Positions 49,930 to 58,522 of a DNA stretch of 64,000 nt are shown piece after piece. The notes beneath the pieces were generated by a model, which saw only the letters and a program-made list of their open reading frames with translations, was not told the DNA's origin and did no database searches. Origin of the DNA: Pedobacter indicus (GTDB lineage: Bacteria; Bacteroidota; Bacteroidia; Sphingobacteriales; Sphingobacteriaceae); assembly GCF_003449035.1 (NCBI RefSeq), contig NZ_QRGB01000001.1, positions 2,356,001-2,420,000 of the forward strand, in the 5' to 3' direction. Both the position numbers and the translations under genes were made by a program. Each line of letters begins with the position of its first letter. Position 1 is the first letter of the stretch.

Positions 49930-50838
49930 TTATTTAAGCCGATAGACTACTTCTGCTGTCTTGCGAAATAGTTGAGATCTTTCGTCATCCGAGTAGGAAT
50001 GCATAAATGAGTCAACCATTTCGTACCAGTTATTGAATGTTCCGTTCAAAAGCAAGACAGGCCAATTGCTACCAAACATCAGACGGTGATGGCCAAAGGC
50101 TTCTATTGCATACGTTATGTATGGTTTTAGTTGCTCTGTCGACCAATGCGGCCCTGCTTCTGTGATTAGACCCGTTATTTTGGCAAATACATTAGGGAAA
50201 CTAGCTAAGACATCCATTTCTTGTTGAAATTCCTCAAATCGAGATTCGTCAATAACTGGTTTTGCTAAATGATCGATTATAAAACAAGTATCGGGGCATT
50301 GCTCGATCATCTTGATTATATTGGGTAGATCATTGAATTGGATGCAAATATCGAAGGGGTAATTATAGGAAGGTAGAATTTTAAGAACGTCAATTGCATG
50401 AGACGAAAGAAATCGACCGGAATCTTTAAACATGCATCTTATTCCCTTGACCAACGGATTGGTTTTTAGTATATCTAGTTCTTTGATAGCACGATGGATG
50501 TTATCAATCGGGTTATGCGCAACAATTCCCTTGATTCGAGTTTCTTGCAAAGCGAGTCGACTAACAAACTCAACTTCTTTTAGGCTTTGTTCTGAAGCGC
50601 AATCGCTTTGTACGAAAACAATTTCTGCGACTGGGATATCTTTGATTTGATCAGTATAATCTTTCGGGAAGTAGTCCCTTTTTATTGCCGGAACCTCATC
50701 TAACCATGGGTATTCCAAACGGCTTAAGTCCCAGAAGTGGGCATGAGCGTCTACAATACCCTGTTTAAAAGAAGAATCACTTTTGGGATGATGCGAAGAA
50801 GGGCTGTTATTAGGAAGATGGCTGATCGAGTTGCTCAT
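49930..50838 (-). CDS. Amidohydrolase family 2 protein (L-fuconolactonase-like)
   Basis: 302 residues, no signal peptide; the first 25 residues are a Ser/Asn/His-rich extension and the fold starts at GIVDAHAHFWD. The HxH motif is intact, as are IIDHLAKP (metal or substrate His) and the MFGSNWPV segment near the C-terminus. This matches the L-fuconolactonase/'amidohydrolase_2' TIM barrels that hydrolyse sugar lactones. Its coding region overlaps the start of the downstream polysaccharide gene's neighbour by 29 bases (start at 50838 lies inside the gene ending at 50810). Confidence 0.85.
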   Translation of the reverse strand: MSNSISHLPNNSPSSHHPKSDSSFKQGIVDAHAHFWDLSRLEYPWLDEVPAIKRDYFPKDYTDQIKDIPVAEIVFVQSDCASEQSLKEVEFVSRLALQETRIKGIVAHNPIDNIHRAIKELDILKTNPLVKGIRCMFKDSGRFLSSHAIDVLKILPSYNYPFDICIQFNDLPNIIKMIEQCPDTCFIIDHLAKPVIDESRFEEFQQEMDVLASFPNVFAKITGLITEAGPHWSTEQLKPYITYAIEAFGHHRLMFGSNWPVLLLNGTFNNWYEMVDSFMHSYSDDERSQLFRKTAEVVYRLK

Positions 50839-52744
50839 AAATGGAATTCTTACTTAGGAATTCAGGAACAATTTCCTTCATTTTTCGAACAATTTCCTCA
50901 TTTTTTTTGGATTTCGTGACAGCGATAAGGTCACAGATCGATTTGTTGGCATCTTCATAAGGATAGACTCGAACTTTCGCGATACTGATTTTCTCATGGT
51001 GGGTCGGCAAAGTCAACTCAGCCGTGGCGAGAAGCTCTTCGTATAGCTTTTCACCTGGCCTTAAACCTGAAAATACAATTTTAATATCCTTGCCTTCCTC
51101 AAACCCTGCCAGTTGAATCATTTTTTTAGCCATATCAATAATTTTCACTGGTTTGCCCATATCGAATACAAAAATCTCGCCGCCTTGACCCATCGTGCCC
51201 GCCTCCAACACAAGCTGTACAGCTTCAGGGATGGTCATAAAATAGCGAGTAATCTCAGGATGCGTTACGGTAATAGGGCCTCCTTTTTCAATTTGAGACC
51301 TGAAGCGAGGTATTACGGATCCGTTAGAGCCTAATACATTGCCAAACCTCGTGGTTATAAACCGTGTGCTATTTTCTGGATGCTCATTTAAAGACTGAAT
51401 GTATATCTCCGCTAAACGTTTGGAAGCACCCATTACATTTGTCGGGTTAACTGCCTTATCAGTAGATACCATCACAAACTTTTCAGTTTTGTACTTCACG
51501 GCAAGATCCGCTACATGTTTCGTTCCACCTACATTCACCCCAACGGCTTCAAATGGATTGTTTTCCATTAAAGGTACATGTTTATATGCAGCTGCGTGAT
51601 AAACGACTTGTGGCAAGCAAGTTTTAAAAAGCTTTTCCATTCGACGTTCGTCTCTTACGTCCGATATAACAACTTCTATATTCCCGTCTGGAAATTTTTC
51701 TTCGATCTCTAATTGAATGCTATGTAGGGGGCTTTCAGCATTATCACACAATATCAAAAGCGCCGGATTGTAGCCCATAACTTGTCGCACAATTTCAGAT
51801 CCTATAGAGCCCGCCGCACCAGTAATTAATACTCGTTTTCCACAGAGATCATCTTTAACTTTACTTTGATCAATTTTGATAGGTTTTCGTTGCAAAAGAT
51901 CCTCGATCTTAAGTTTCTGCATCTGTTTTTTATCGAGTGTGCCGGAAAGCCATTCACTGGTTGGTGGAACTGTGATTATCTTAATACCTAGTCTAATCGC
52001 GCGCTCAATAACAACCTTTTTTGAGCGTTCGTCCAAGTTCTCATGAACAATGACCAATTGATCAATCTTCTTATATTTCTTTAGCTCCGGAAGTTCCTTA
52101 AAGTGATATACTTTTTTTTGTTCCATATAGCTATAGAGCCTCTTTCGGTTGGTATCAATAAAACCGACTACAACATAGTTTACTTCGCGGTTTGCTTCAA
52201 GTGCCTGTTTAACCAATACAGCATTTCTATCTGACCCATAGATAAGTGTGCGAACAAAATCACGCCCAGCGAACCTCCTAGTTAAAAACTGATACGTGTT
52301 TCGAGCTGTGATTCGAAGCATGACAAGCAGGGAGGTGCAAATAAAAAAATTGATTAATACAATCAAAAATAGATTCACATATGCACCGTCAATAACAGAC
52401 GAACCAAAAAGTAGGATTAAGATTAGGAACGCTACAGAGAATGTAACGGACGCAGAGAATATACGAATCAAATCTACACTATTAGAATAGCGTAGCAAAC
52501 CGGTATGCATCCTGCCAAAATAGAGAACAATCATCGCAGTTATACAAAATACACCTACGTAAACAAAGAACCGGTTCTGGTCAATCTCAACGAAATTGAA
52601 GCCTTTTACAAGTAGAAAAGAGAATGAAAACGACCAGGATACTATTAAAAAGTCCAAAAATAGGATTAACCACTTCGATATTGTTTTTCCCTCAAGCAGA
52701 AACTTTTTAATGCTTTCCTTGACGTTAAAAATCCATTCGTTCAT
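50810..52744 (-). CDS. Membrane-bound nucleotide-sugar 4,6-dehydratase (FlaA1/PglF/CapD type)
   Basis: 644 residues. Four N-terminal membrane helices (about residues 20-145) anchor it. A first Rossmann-like region (RTLIYGSDRNAVLVKQAL) is followed by the catalytic SDR domain with TGAAGSIGSEIVRQ (NAD-binding), YHAAAYKHVPLME and NVMGASKR, where Met replaces the classical Tyr of YxxxK, as in PglF/WbpM-type UDP-GlcNAc 4,6-dehydratases. These make UDP-4-keto-6-deoxy sugars for surface polysaccharides or glycoproteins. The PglD/NeuD-like acetyltransferase at 55885-56442 could act in the same pathway. The 3' end overlaps the amidohydrolase gene by 29 bases. Confidence 0.93.
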   Translation of the reverse strand: MNEWIFNVKESIKKFLLEGKTISKWLILFLDFLIVSWSFSFSFLLVKGFNFVEIDQNRFFVYVGVFCITAMIVLYFGRMHTGLLRYSNSVDLIRIFSASVTFSVAFLILILLFGSSVIDGAYVNLFLIVLINFFICTSLLVMLRITARNTYQFLTRRFAGRDFVRTLIYGSDRNAVLVKQALEANREVNYVVVGFIDTNRKRLYSYMEQKKVYHFKELPELKKYKKIDQLVIVHENLDERSKKVVIERAIRLGIKIITVPPTSEWLSGTLDKKQMQKLKIEDLLQRKPIKIDQSKVKDDLCGKRVLITGAAGSIGSEIVRQVMGYNPALLILCDNAESPLHSIQLEIEEKFPDGNIEVVISDVRDERRMEKLFKTCLPQVVYHAAAYKHVPLMENNPFEAVGVNVGGTKHVADLAVKYKTEKFVMVSTDKAVNPTNVMGASKRLAEIYIQSLNEHPENSTRFITTRFGNVLGSNGSVIPRFRSQIEKGGPITVTHPEITRYFMTIPEAVQLVLEAGTMGQGGEIFVFDMGKPVKIIDMAKKMIQLAGFEEGKDIKIVFSGLRPGEKLYEELLATAELTLPTHHEKISIAKVRVYPYEDANKSICDLIAVTKSKKNEEIVRKMKEIVPEFLSKNSIYEQLDQPSS

Positions 52745-52774
52745 TATTTATTCTTTTTTAACGCCGCAAATCTA

Positions 52775-54478
52775 TTAAATATTTCCCTTTTTCAACTCAC
52801 TAATTGCATGATCAACCGCACGCGCAGTCAAAGCCATATAAGTCAGCGATGGGTTTTGTGTCGAAGTGGAAGTCATACAAGCTCCATCTGTCAAAAAAAC
52901 ATTTTTACAGGCGTGTACCTGATTAAAAGCATTTAGAACAGAGGTCTTCGGATCGAGCCCCATTCTAGCCCCTCCCATTTCGTGAATATCTAACCCAGGC
53001 GCCTGAGTAGCGTCATTTCTTTTTATGTTAATAAATCCGGCTTTTTCAAACATTTCCTCAAATTGATCAAGATAATCAGCTTTCATTTTAACATCATTCT
53101 CGTCGTAGTCGACTGAAATCCGTATCAGCGGCATTCCCCATTCGTCTTTCTCTGATTCGTCCAATTTAATGAATGATTCTTTTTTAGGAATGGTTTCGCC
53201 CATCATATGTGACCCAACGTTCCAAATGCCTAGTTTTGGGTTGTTTAGTGATTCTTTGAGGTTAATACCAATCCCCTCTTGATCTGTATATGTATTTCTA
53301 CGCGCACTAAACCCAGCCGCATAACCGCGTAGAAAATCAGTCTCCTGTTTGTAAAGATTTCGGAAACGTGGGATATAACCACCCCCCGCTGGATTCCGGC
53401 CATCCGTTGAAAAATTCAAATCCCCTTCGTATTGCGCTGAAATCCGCGCACTATAATTGTGGAATGCAAAATAGCGTCCAAGCAGTTCGTTCTCATTCCC
53501 GAGGCCGTTTTCATGTACTTTTGATTTTGAATTTAAAAGCAGGGCAACAGAATTAACGGCAGATCCGTTAACAAATACAACTTTCGCAAAATACTCAGTA
53601 ACTTCCTTTGTTTCTGCGTCAATCACGCGTACCCCTTTTGCTAAACCCGTATTTTCATCGACAATGATAGATTCTGCGATTGCGTTGTTAATTAAGGTAA
53701 GGTTGCCAGTCTTTTCCGCCCAAGGAATTGTTGATGAATTGCTGCTAAAATAACCACCAAACGGACAACCTCGTTGGCAAAGCACCCGGTTCATACACTT
53801 CGCGCGCCCTTGTTCAAGATGTATAGGTTGCGGTTCGGATAGGTGTGCGCACCTTGCCGATATAACCGTTCTATTGGAATAGTTATCATGTAGAAAACCT
53901 TTGAAGTACTCCTCAACTGTATTCAACGGATAAGCGGGTAAAAATTCACCATCTGGCAACTGAGGCAGGTTGTCTTTGTTTCCTGATATACCGGCAAACT
54001 TTTCTACATAGCTATACCAAGGAGCAATATCTTTATAACGAATTGGCCAGTCAACAGCGAATCCATCCCTCGCTGGTCCTTCAAAGTCAAAATCGCTCCA
54101 GCGCTGTGTCTGGCGTGCCCATAACAGTGATTTTCCTCCAGTCTGATAGCCGCGTATCCAGTCGAAAGGCTTTTCTTGTATATAAGGGTGCTCTTTGTCT
54201 TTTACGAAAAAATGCATTGCATCTTCTCTAAACGCATAACAACGACTAACAATGGGGTTTTCTTTTTTAATAGCGTAAGGGACTTCAAGATTGTGCTCAA
54301 ATTCATAAGGCGCCATGTTCGTCGTTGGATAATCCTTCACGTGCTTAACATCTTTCCCACGTTCCAGAACCAAGGTTTTGAATCCCTTTTCTGTAAACTC
54401 TTTGGCTGCCCAGCCGCCGCTAATACCAGAACCTACAACAATAGCATCAAAGCTATTACCAGAATTATTATTTGCCAT
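52775..54478 (-). CDS. GMC family FAD-dependent sugar dehydrogenase, catalytic subunit (second copy)
   Basis: 567 residues, paralogue of the GMC enzyme at 10578-12257. FAD motif GSGISGGWAAKEFTEKG at about residues 16-32, GGKSLLWARQTQRWSD, a cysteine cluster (CMNRVLCQRGC), and C-terminal HEMGGARMGLDPKTSVLN and NPSLTYMALTARAVDHA. It has no signal peptide and is preceded, 5 bases upstream, by a small-subunit gene, so it is again a hitch-hiker exported complex. It shares roughly half its residues with the first copy by eye; substrate may differ. Confidence 0.9.
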   Translation of the reverse strand: MANNNSGNSFDAIVVGSGISGGWAAKEFTEKGFKTLVLERGKDVKHVKDYPTTNMAPYEFEHNLEVPYAIKKENPIVSRCYAFREDAMHFFVKDKEHPYIQEKPFDWIRGYQTGGKSLLWARQTQRWSDFDFEGPARDGFAVDWPIRYKDIAPWYSYVEKFAGISGNKDNLPQLPDGEFLPAYPLNTVEEYFKGFLHDNYSNRTVISARCAHLSEPQPIHLEQGRAKCMNRVLCQRGCPFGGYFSSNSSTIPWAEKTGNLTLINNAIAESIIVDENTGLAKGVRVIDAETKEVTEYFAKVVFVNGSAVNSVALLLNSKSKVHENGLGNENELLGRYFAFHNYSARISAQYEGDLNFSTDGRNPAGGGYIPRFRNLYKQETDFLRGYAAGFSARRNTYTDQEGIGINLKESLNNPKLGIWNVGSHMMGETIPKKESFIKLDESEKDEWGMPLIRISVDYDENDVKMKADYLDQFEEMFEKAGFINIKRNDATQAPGLDIHEMGGARMGLDPKTSVLNAFNQVHACKNVFLTDGACMTSTSTQNPSLTYMALTARAVDHAISELKKGNI

Positions 54479-54483
54479 GTTAT

Positions 54484-55005
54484 TTATGCTATTTTATAGA
54501 AAGCATTATATCGCCCCGGAACCAGTTCATAAGGAACTACCTCTGTCATATAATACTTGGAGTTGGTATAACCTCGGATTGTTAGTCTTTTGATGAGAGA
54601 ATAAAACTTTTCGATCGTTTCTTTTTCTTCCATTTCCCGCTCTTCCGTTACTTCTAACTCACCTGTTTCGATTGTTTTTAGATATTCTGCACGCTGGGTC
54701 GGATTTGCTTTTTCAAAACTAATGTCATTCAGACGATTAAATTTTGACTCAAAGGCTACCAGCCCCTTCCCGAATAATTTTTGTTGTTCTTCATCACCAC
54801 AGTCTTCGATCATTTTTTTTATAAAATTATGCAGTCCTAAAGTTTTACTACCCGGAGTCGTCGTTTCAGGAATGATCGTTTCTCCCAGTTCTGCCAGAAC
54901 AATATCTGCCTGGCCCAGTGTTCCTTTACACGAAGGAAGATATGGCAGAAAGGCAACCCCGCCCGCCAAAATGATTGTATTTCTTAAAAAAGATTTTCTA
55001 TCCAA
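54484..55005 (-). CDS. Gluconate 2-dehydrogenase subunit 3 family protein (second copy)
   Basis: 173 residues. The N-terminus MDRKSFLRNTIILAGGVAFLPYLPSC combines a Tat-like signal with RK in place of RR and a lipobox (LPSC), as in the copy at 9991. The mature part has the conserved ETIIPETTTPGSKTLGLHNFIKKM segment (about residues 42-65). It is the first gene of a two-gene unit with the GMC gene (5-base gap), and would carry it to the periplasm as a lipoprotein complex. Confidence 0.86.
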   Translation of the reverse strand: MDRKSFLRNTIILAGGVAFLPYLPSCKGTLGQADIVLAELGETIIPETTTPGSKTLGLHNFIKKMIEDCGDEEQQKLFGKGLVAFESKFNRLNDISFEKANPTQRAEYLKTIETGELEVTEEREMEEKETIEKFYSLIKRLTIRGYTNSKYYMTEVVPYELVPGRYNAFYKIA

Positions 55006-55138
55006 TGCCTTGTATTTTTTATTCTTTGTCCGATGAATAATTTATCCGCTTATAATTCTGGTACTTTTATTAAGAGTCAATTAAAAGTACAAAATTTATC
55101 ATCGATTGCAAGTGAACTTTTGCATCTGACCCAAAAAG

Positions 55139-55855
55139 TTAACTTGTTTTACTTGGCCTCACTTCGATTTTACTTGGAAGCGTGCGGCTATTCATTTTAA
55201 GGAGATCAACCACAATTTCACCCATATCTTCTTTTTGTATTTTCCAATGGTCTTCATTATTTACCTCGTGATTATTGAAGGCAGTGGCTACCGAACCGGG
55301 CATTATCGTTGTCACTCGGACTCCGGCATTGCGCAAATCCAGCATAACAGCTTGCGTAAAGCCTGTTAAACCAAATTTACTTGCATTATAGGCAGATCCT
55401 CCTGCAAAAAAATTGGTTCCTGCAAGGCTGGATATGGTGATAAAATATCCCTGACTAGCTTTTAAGGCTTCTACAGATGCTTTTATACTGTAAAATGGAC
55501 CCGTAAGGTTTGTGTCAATGGTCTCGTGCCACTGTTCAATGGTCAGTTCTTCAACTGGAGCAAAATGCCCAACACCCGCATTTGCTACGAAAACATCCAG
55601 TTTCCCCCACTTGTCCAATGTTTGCTGAACAGCGTCTTTCTGCTGTTCAAACGAACGGGTATCGGCTTTAAAGCCGATTATCTCGCCGGAACCAATCTCC
55701 TTCAATACCTCTACGGTTTTATCGACCCGCTCTTTGGAACGCGAGGTAATCGCTACCCGATAACCTTCTTTCAATAAACTTTCTGCAATTCCTAACCCGA
55801 TACCTGAGCTTCCACCAGTAATGAACGCTACTTTGTTTTTATTTTGCTCTGTCAT
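55139..55855 (-). CDS. Short-chain dehydrogenase/reductase (SDR)
   Basis: 238 residues, a classical SDR: TGGSSGIGLG cofactor motif at about residue 14, VANAGVG (NNAG-like), catalytic Ser in ISSLAG and the YNASK motif (Tyr and Lys). An NADP(H) preference is suggested by the Arg-rich SRSKERV after the second strand. It acts on an unknown alcohol or ketone. It lies 134 bases upstream of the second dehydrogenase pair and 30 bases after the acetyltransferase gene on the same strand. Confidence 0.92.
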   Translation of the reverse strand: MTEQNKNKVAFITGGSSGIGLGIAESLLKEGYRVAITSRSKERVDKTVEVLKEIGSGEIIGFKADTRSFEQQKDAVQQTLDKWGKLDVFVANAGVGHFAPVEELTIEQWHETIDTNLTGPFYSIKASVEALKASQGYFITISSLAGTNFFAGGSAYNASKFGLTGFTQAVMLDLRNAGVRVTTIMPGSVATAFNNHEVNNEDHWKIQKEDMGEIVVDLLKMNSRTLPSKIEVRPSKTS

Positions 55856-55884
55856 GTTTTTATTTTTTTAATATTATTCTTCGA

Positions 55885-56442
55885 CTATAATTTTCCATCC
55901 ACAACTTCCGTCGGCCCTACTTCATAGTAAGACGGAACTTCGGAAAAACGCATGATTACACTATTCGGATTAATCACAGCGCCTTCTCCAATCACAACTT
56001 CGGCCCCTACATAAACACCTGGATAAGTGGTTACAAAATCACCAACTACGGCGTCATGGTCAATCGTGACGTTAGCATTGATGATCACATGCTTCCCGAT
56101 GCGCGCACCTGATTGAATAACCGCGCCGGCTAAGACAACAGTACCTTCCTCTATGATAGCGTCTGAAGCAACAACAGCGTCAGGATGTACCAAAATTGAA
56201 TAACCGTGTTTCACCTTTTCGAAAAGAAGTTTTCTGACACGTGAATTTCCAATTCCCAACACAAGCAGCTTTCCAGGGGCGAATGAAGCATCGTACGGCC
56301 GTACTTCTATTCCTTTTATTTCACTAATCTGGTTTGAATCATCAAAAAAAGCGTAAACCTCCAGGTTCGTTTTTTCAATCAAGTCTTTTAGTACTTTCGC
56401 ATGGCCCCCGGCGCCATATATCAGATAGTTATTTGTCGTCAT
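55885..56442 (-). CDS. PglD/NeuD-like sugar O/N-acetyltransferase
   Basis: 185 residues. The N-terminal Rossmann-like domain (NYLIYGAGGHAKVLKDLI) and a C-terminal left-handed beta-helix of hexapeptide repeats (roughly residues 85-165, with VVLAGAVIQSGARIG and VVIGEGAVINPNSVI) define the PglD/NeuD family, which acetylates the amino or hydroxyl group of a nucleotide sugar. With the 4,6-dehydratase at 50810-52744 it could belong to a bacillosamine-like or sialic-acid-like route; an aminotransferase is not seen in the window, so the pathway is incomplete here. Confidence 0.88.
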   Translation of the reverse strand: MTTNNYLIYGAGGHAKVLKDLIEKTNLEVYAFFDDSNQISEIKGIEVRPYDASFAPGKLLVLGIGNSRVRKLLFEKVKHGYSILVHPDAVVASDAIIEEGTVVLAGAVIQSGARIGKHVIINANVTIDHDAVVGDFVTTYPGVYVGAEVVIGEGAVINPNSVIMRFSEVPSYYEVGPTEVVDGKL

Positions 56443-56487
56443 TCAGCGAATTTAATTAAAATAATGATAAGACTGCTTACGTACTAC

Positions 56488-57573
56488 TTATTCTACATTC
56501 TCCCTGTTATCGGTTTGCTCTTCGTTGCCTTCTTCGATTAATTCGTCAACTTTTTCCATTTCATCTTCTTCCAATTCTTTTACCTCATCTTCTTGCCTAT
56601 CCGCTGATTGATTGTCAACATGAAACGTACATCCAATGGGAAAATGATCTGAACCAATAGATGGATAAATAAAGAGTTTATCGATTATAATATCCGGGCT
56701 GTGAAATAATAAATCTAATGGAACCCTAAAAAACCAATATTTAGCGTGAAATGTAGATAAGATACCACGACCGATCCGAGCGTCAATTAACTCACTCGTT
56801 TTCTTAAACAGAATAGAACTTTTCGCCCATGCTACATTGTTGAAGTCGCCGGTAACCACGACCGCTTTATCATTATATGATCGGATTTTTTTAGCAACGC
56901 ATAGTAAATCACCATCCCTTTCTTTTGAATTCTCTTCTTCCGTAGGACTCGGCGGTGGCGGATGTACACCGAAAAACATAAATCGGTAGCCGTCTGCTGT
57001 CTCAAGTTCTGCTTCGATACTGGGAAGGTCATCAGCGACAAAATAATGAGTCGTAACGTTAATAACTTTCAATTTTGTATAGAAATGCATACCATAGGTA
57101 TTCTCAAGAGCGACTTTCTCCTGGTAAGGGTACTCGTCTTCTAACACCTGCATGGAGCGCTCCCAATCGCTGTTACTCTCCATGGTCAAAACAATATCGG
57201 GTTTTTCGTTTTGTACAAGGTTGATCAGTTCGTCATGCTCTTTGTTAAATTGATAGACATTACAAGAGATAATCTTGATTTTGTCTGAAGCGAACTTGCT
57301 TTTCTCAATTTTTTGTGTGCGCCAAAACTTGGTATAGCGTATTAAAATATAGAGGTGATATATGATCAATCCGAATTGCAGCGATTGTATAACCCAAAAG
57401 AAGGCTGAGGGCTGAACAAATACAAATGCTAATGGGAATACAATGACCTGCAGGAATAGCAATTGTAGTTTAATGAATTCCGGCACACGAAACACCCAAT
57501 GCTGATGTTGTATAAACGGCAAAAGGCTCAGCACAATTAAGAGTACCGAAAGAGTATTCATCAAGATATTCAT
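56488..57573 (-). CDS. Membrane-anchored endonuclease/exonuclease/phosphatase family protein
   Basis: 361 residues. Two to three N-terminal membrane helices (about 5-85) place the catalytic domain outside the cytoplasm. EEP-fold motifs: ISCNVYQFN, TMESNSDW (metal Glu), VVTGDFNNVAW and the terminal GSDHFPIG. These enzymes hydrolyse phosphodiester or phosphate esters. The last 45 residues are an unusually acidic tail (rich in Glu/Asp, ending ENRENVE-like), probably disordered. Substrate unknown. It is separated by a 143-base divergent promoter region from the plus-strand copper operon. Confidence 0.86.
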   Translation of the reverse strand: MNILMNTLSVLLIVLSLLPFIQHQHWVFRVPEFIKLQLLFLQVIVFPLAFVFVQPSAFFWVIQSLQFGLIIYHLYILIRYTKFWRTQKIEKSKFASDKIKIISCNVYQFNKEHDELINLVQNEKPDIVLTMESNSDWERSMQVLEDEYPYQEKVALENTYGMHFYTKLKVINVTTHYFVADDLPSIEAELETADGYRFMFFGVHPPPPSPTEEENSKERDGDLLCVAKKIRSYNDKAVVVTGDFNNVAWAKSSILFKKTSELIDARIGRGILSTFHAKYWFFRVPLDLLFHSPDIIIDKLFIYPSIGSDHFPIGCTFHVDNQSADRQEDEVKELEEDEMEKVDELIEEGNEEQTDNRENVE

Positions 57574-57657
57574 AAGTTTAACTCAAATTCCTACTCGCAA
57601 TATAGAAATTTTTTAGATGGTCGGGATAACTAGAATTTTTATCTCAGGTGTCTATTA

Positions 57658-57684
57658 TTGATTTTATTTTTTATCTTGCATTTG
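57658..57684 (+). promoter_or_regulatory. Near-consensus promoter of the amidohydrolase/copper operon
   Basis: TTG (57658-57660), about 16 bases, then TGCATTTG (57677-57684), one base off TAnnTTTG. Spacing is a few bases shorter than ideal. Transcription would start near 57690, about 26 bases before the ATG at 57716. Confidence 0.35.
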
Positions 57685-57715
57685 CAACCTTAATTATGAT
57701 AATCCTTAGATAGAT

Positions 57716-58522
57716 ATGCTCATAGATATCAATGCTTATGTGGGTCATTGGCCGTTTAAGCAGCTACAATATAATACTTGCGAATCACTTTTGACACGGA
57801 TGAATAAGTTCGGGGTGAATGTTTCTGTAATTAGCAATTTGAATGGAATTTTTTATAAAAATTCCCAAGCTGCTAACAGAGAACTGCATGAAAAACTTCG
57901 ATCTGACAAGCGTTTCTCTAAACGATTCATACCTTTTGCCGTTATCAATCCCATGTACGCCGGATGGAAAAATGATTTTCATGAAAGTATCCATAAATTT
58001 GGTATGAAAGGTTTGCGTCTTTATCCTCAATATCATGATTACGATATCTCCGACCCTGCTTTGGTAGAGCTCGTAAAAATGGCACGCGATGAAGGTATTC
58101 CTGTTGCTTTCACCATACGGATGGTCGACAGTCGACAGCGTTCATGGATGGATATCGATTATGTTGCAGGTAGTAGAAAACCCGAATGGAACTTGGCGAA
58201 TATTACTCCGATCATCCAGCTCGTTCCCGACGCAAAATATATGATTCTCAATATTGCGAATGGACTGACTCTTCGAGAGGAAATGAGCAGTATCTTTAAA
58301 AAAGCGGACGTACTTATGGACACATCCGGTCGGTCTTTAAATGATTTCCATCGGATTTTGAATACCCATGGAAAAGAGCGATTTGCCTTTGGTACCCATG
58401 CGCCAATTCTCGACTATTTAACGGGTCGACTTAGAATTGATTCTTTAAGGGAAGTCGAGGCTGATGAATTAACTAAAAACATGATTCGAAGTGAAAATGC
58501 ACAAAGATTTTTGGGGCTATAG
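57716..58522 (+). CDS. Amidohydrolase-fold protein lacking the HxH metal motif
   Basis: 268 residues, cytosolic by sequence. It has the amidohydrolase_2 TIM-barrel frame (FGMKGLRLYPQYHDY, FAFGTHAP near the C-terminus). Where the family has DxHxH at the first strand it reads DINAYVGHW, so the HxH motif is absent, and the usual FGSD is FGTH. A conventional dinuclear or zinc site is therefore doubtful. First gene of a four-gene unit; its end overlaps the blue-copper gene by 26 bases. Function unknown. Confidence 0.75.
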   Translation: MLIDINAYVGHWPFKQLQYNTCESLLTRMNKFGVNVSVISNLNGIFYKNSQAANRELHEKLRSDKRFSKRFIPFAVINPMYAGWKNDFHESIHKFGMKGLRLYPQYHDYDISDPALVELVKMARDEGIPVAFTIRMVDSRQRSWMDIDYVAGSRKPEWNLANITPIIQLVPDAKYMILNIANGLTLREEMSSIFKKADVLMDTSGRSLNDFHRILNTHGKERFAFGTHAPILDYLTGRLRIDSLREVEADELTKNMIRSENAQRFLGL

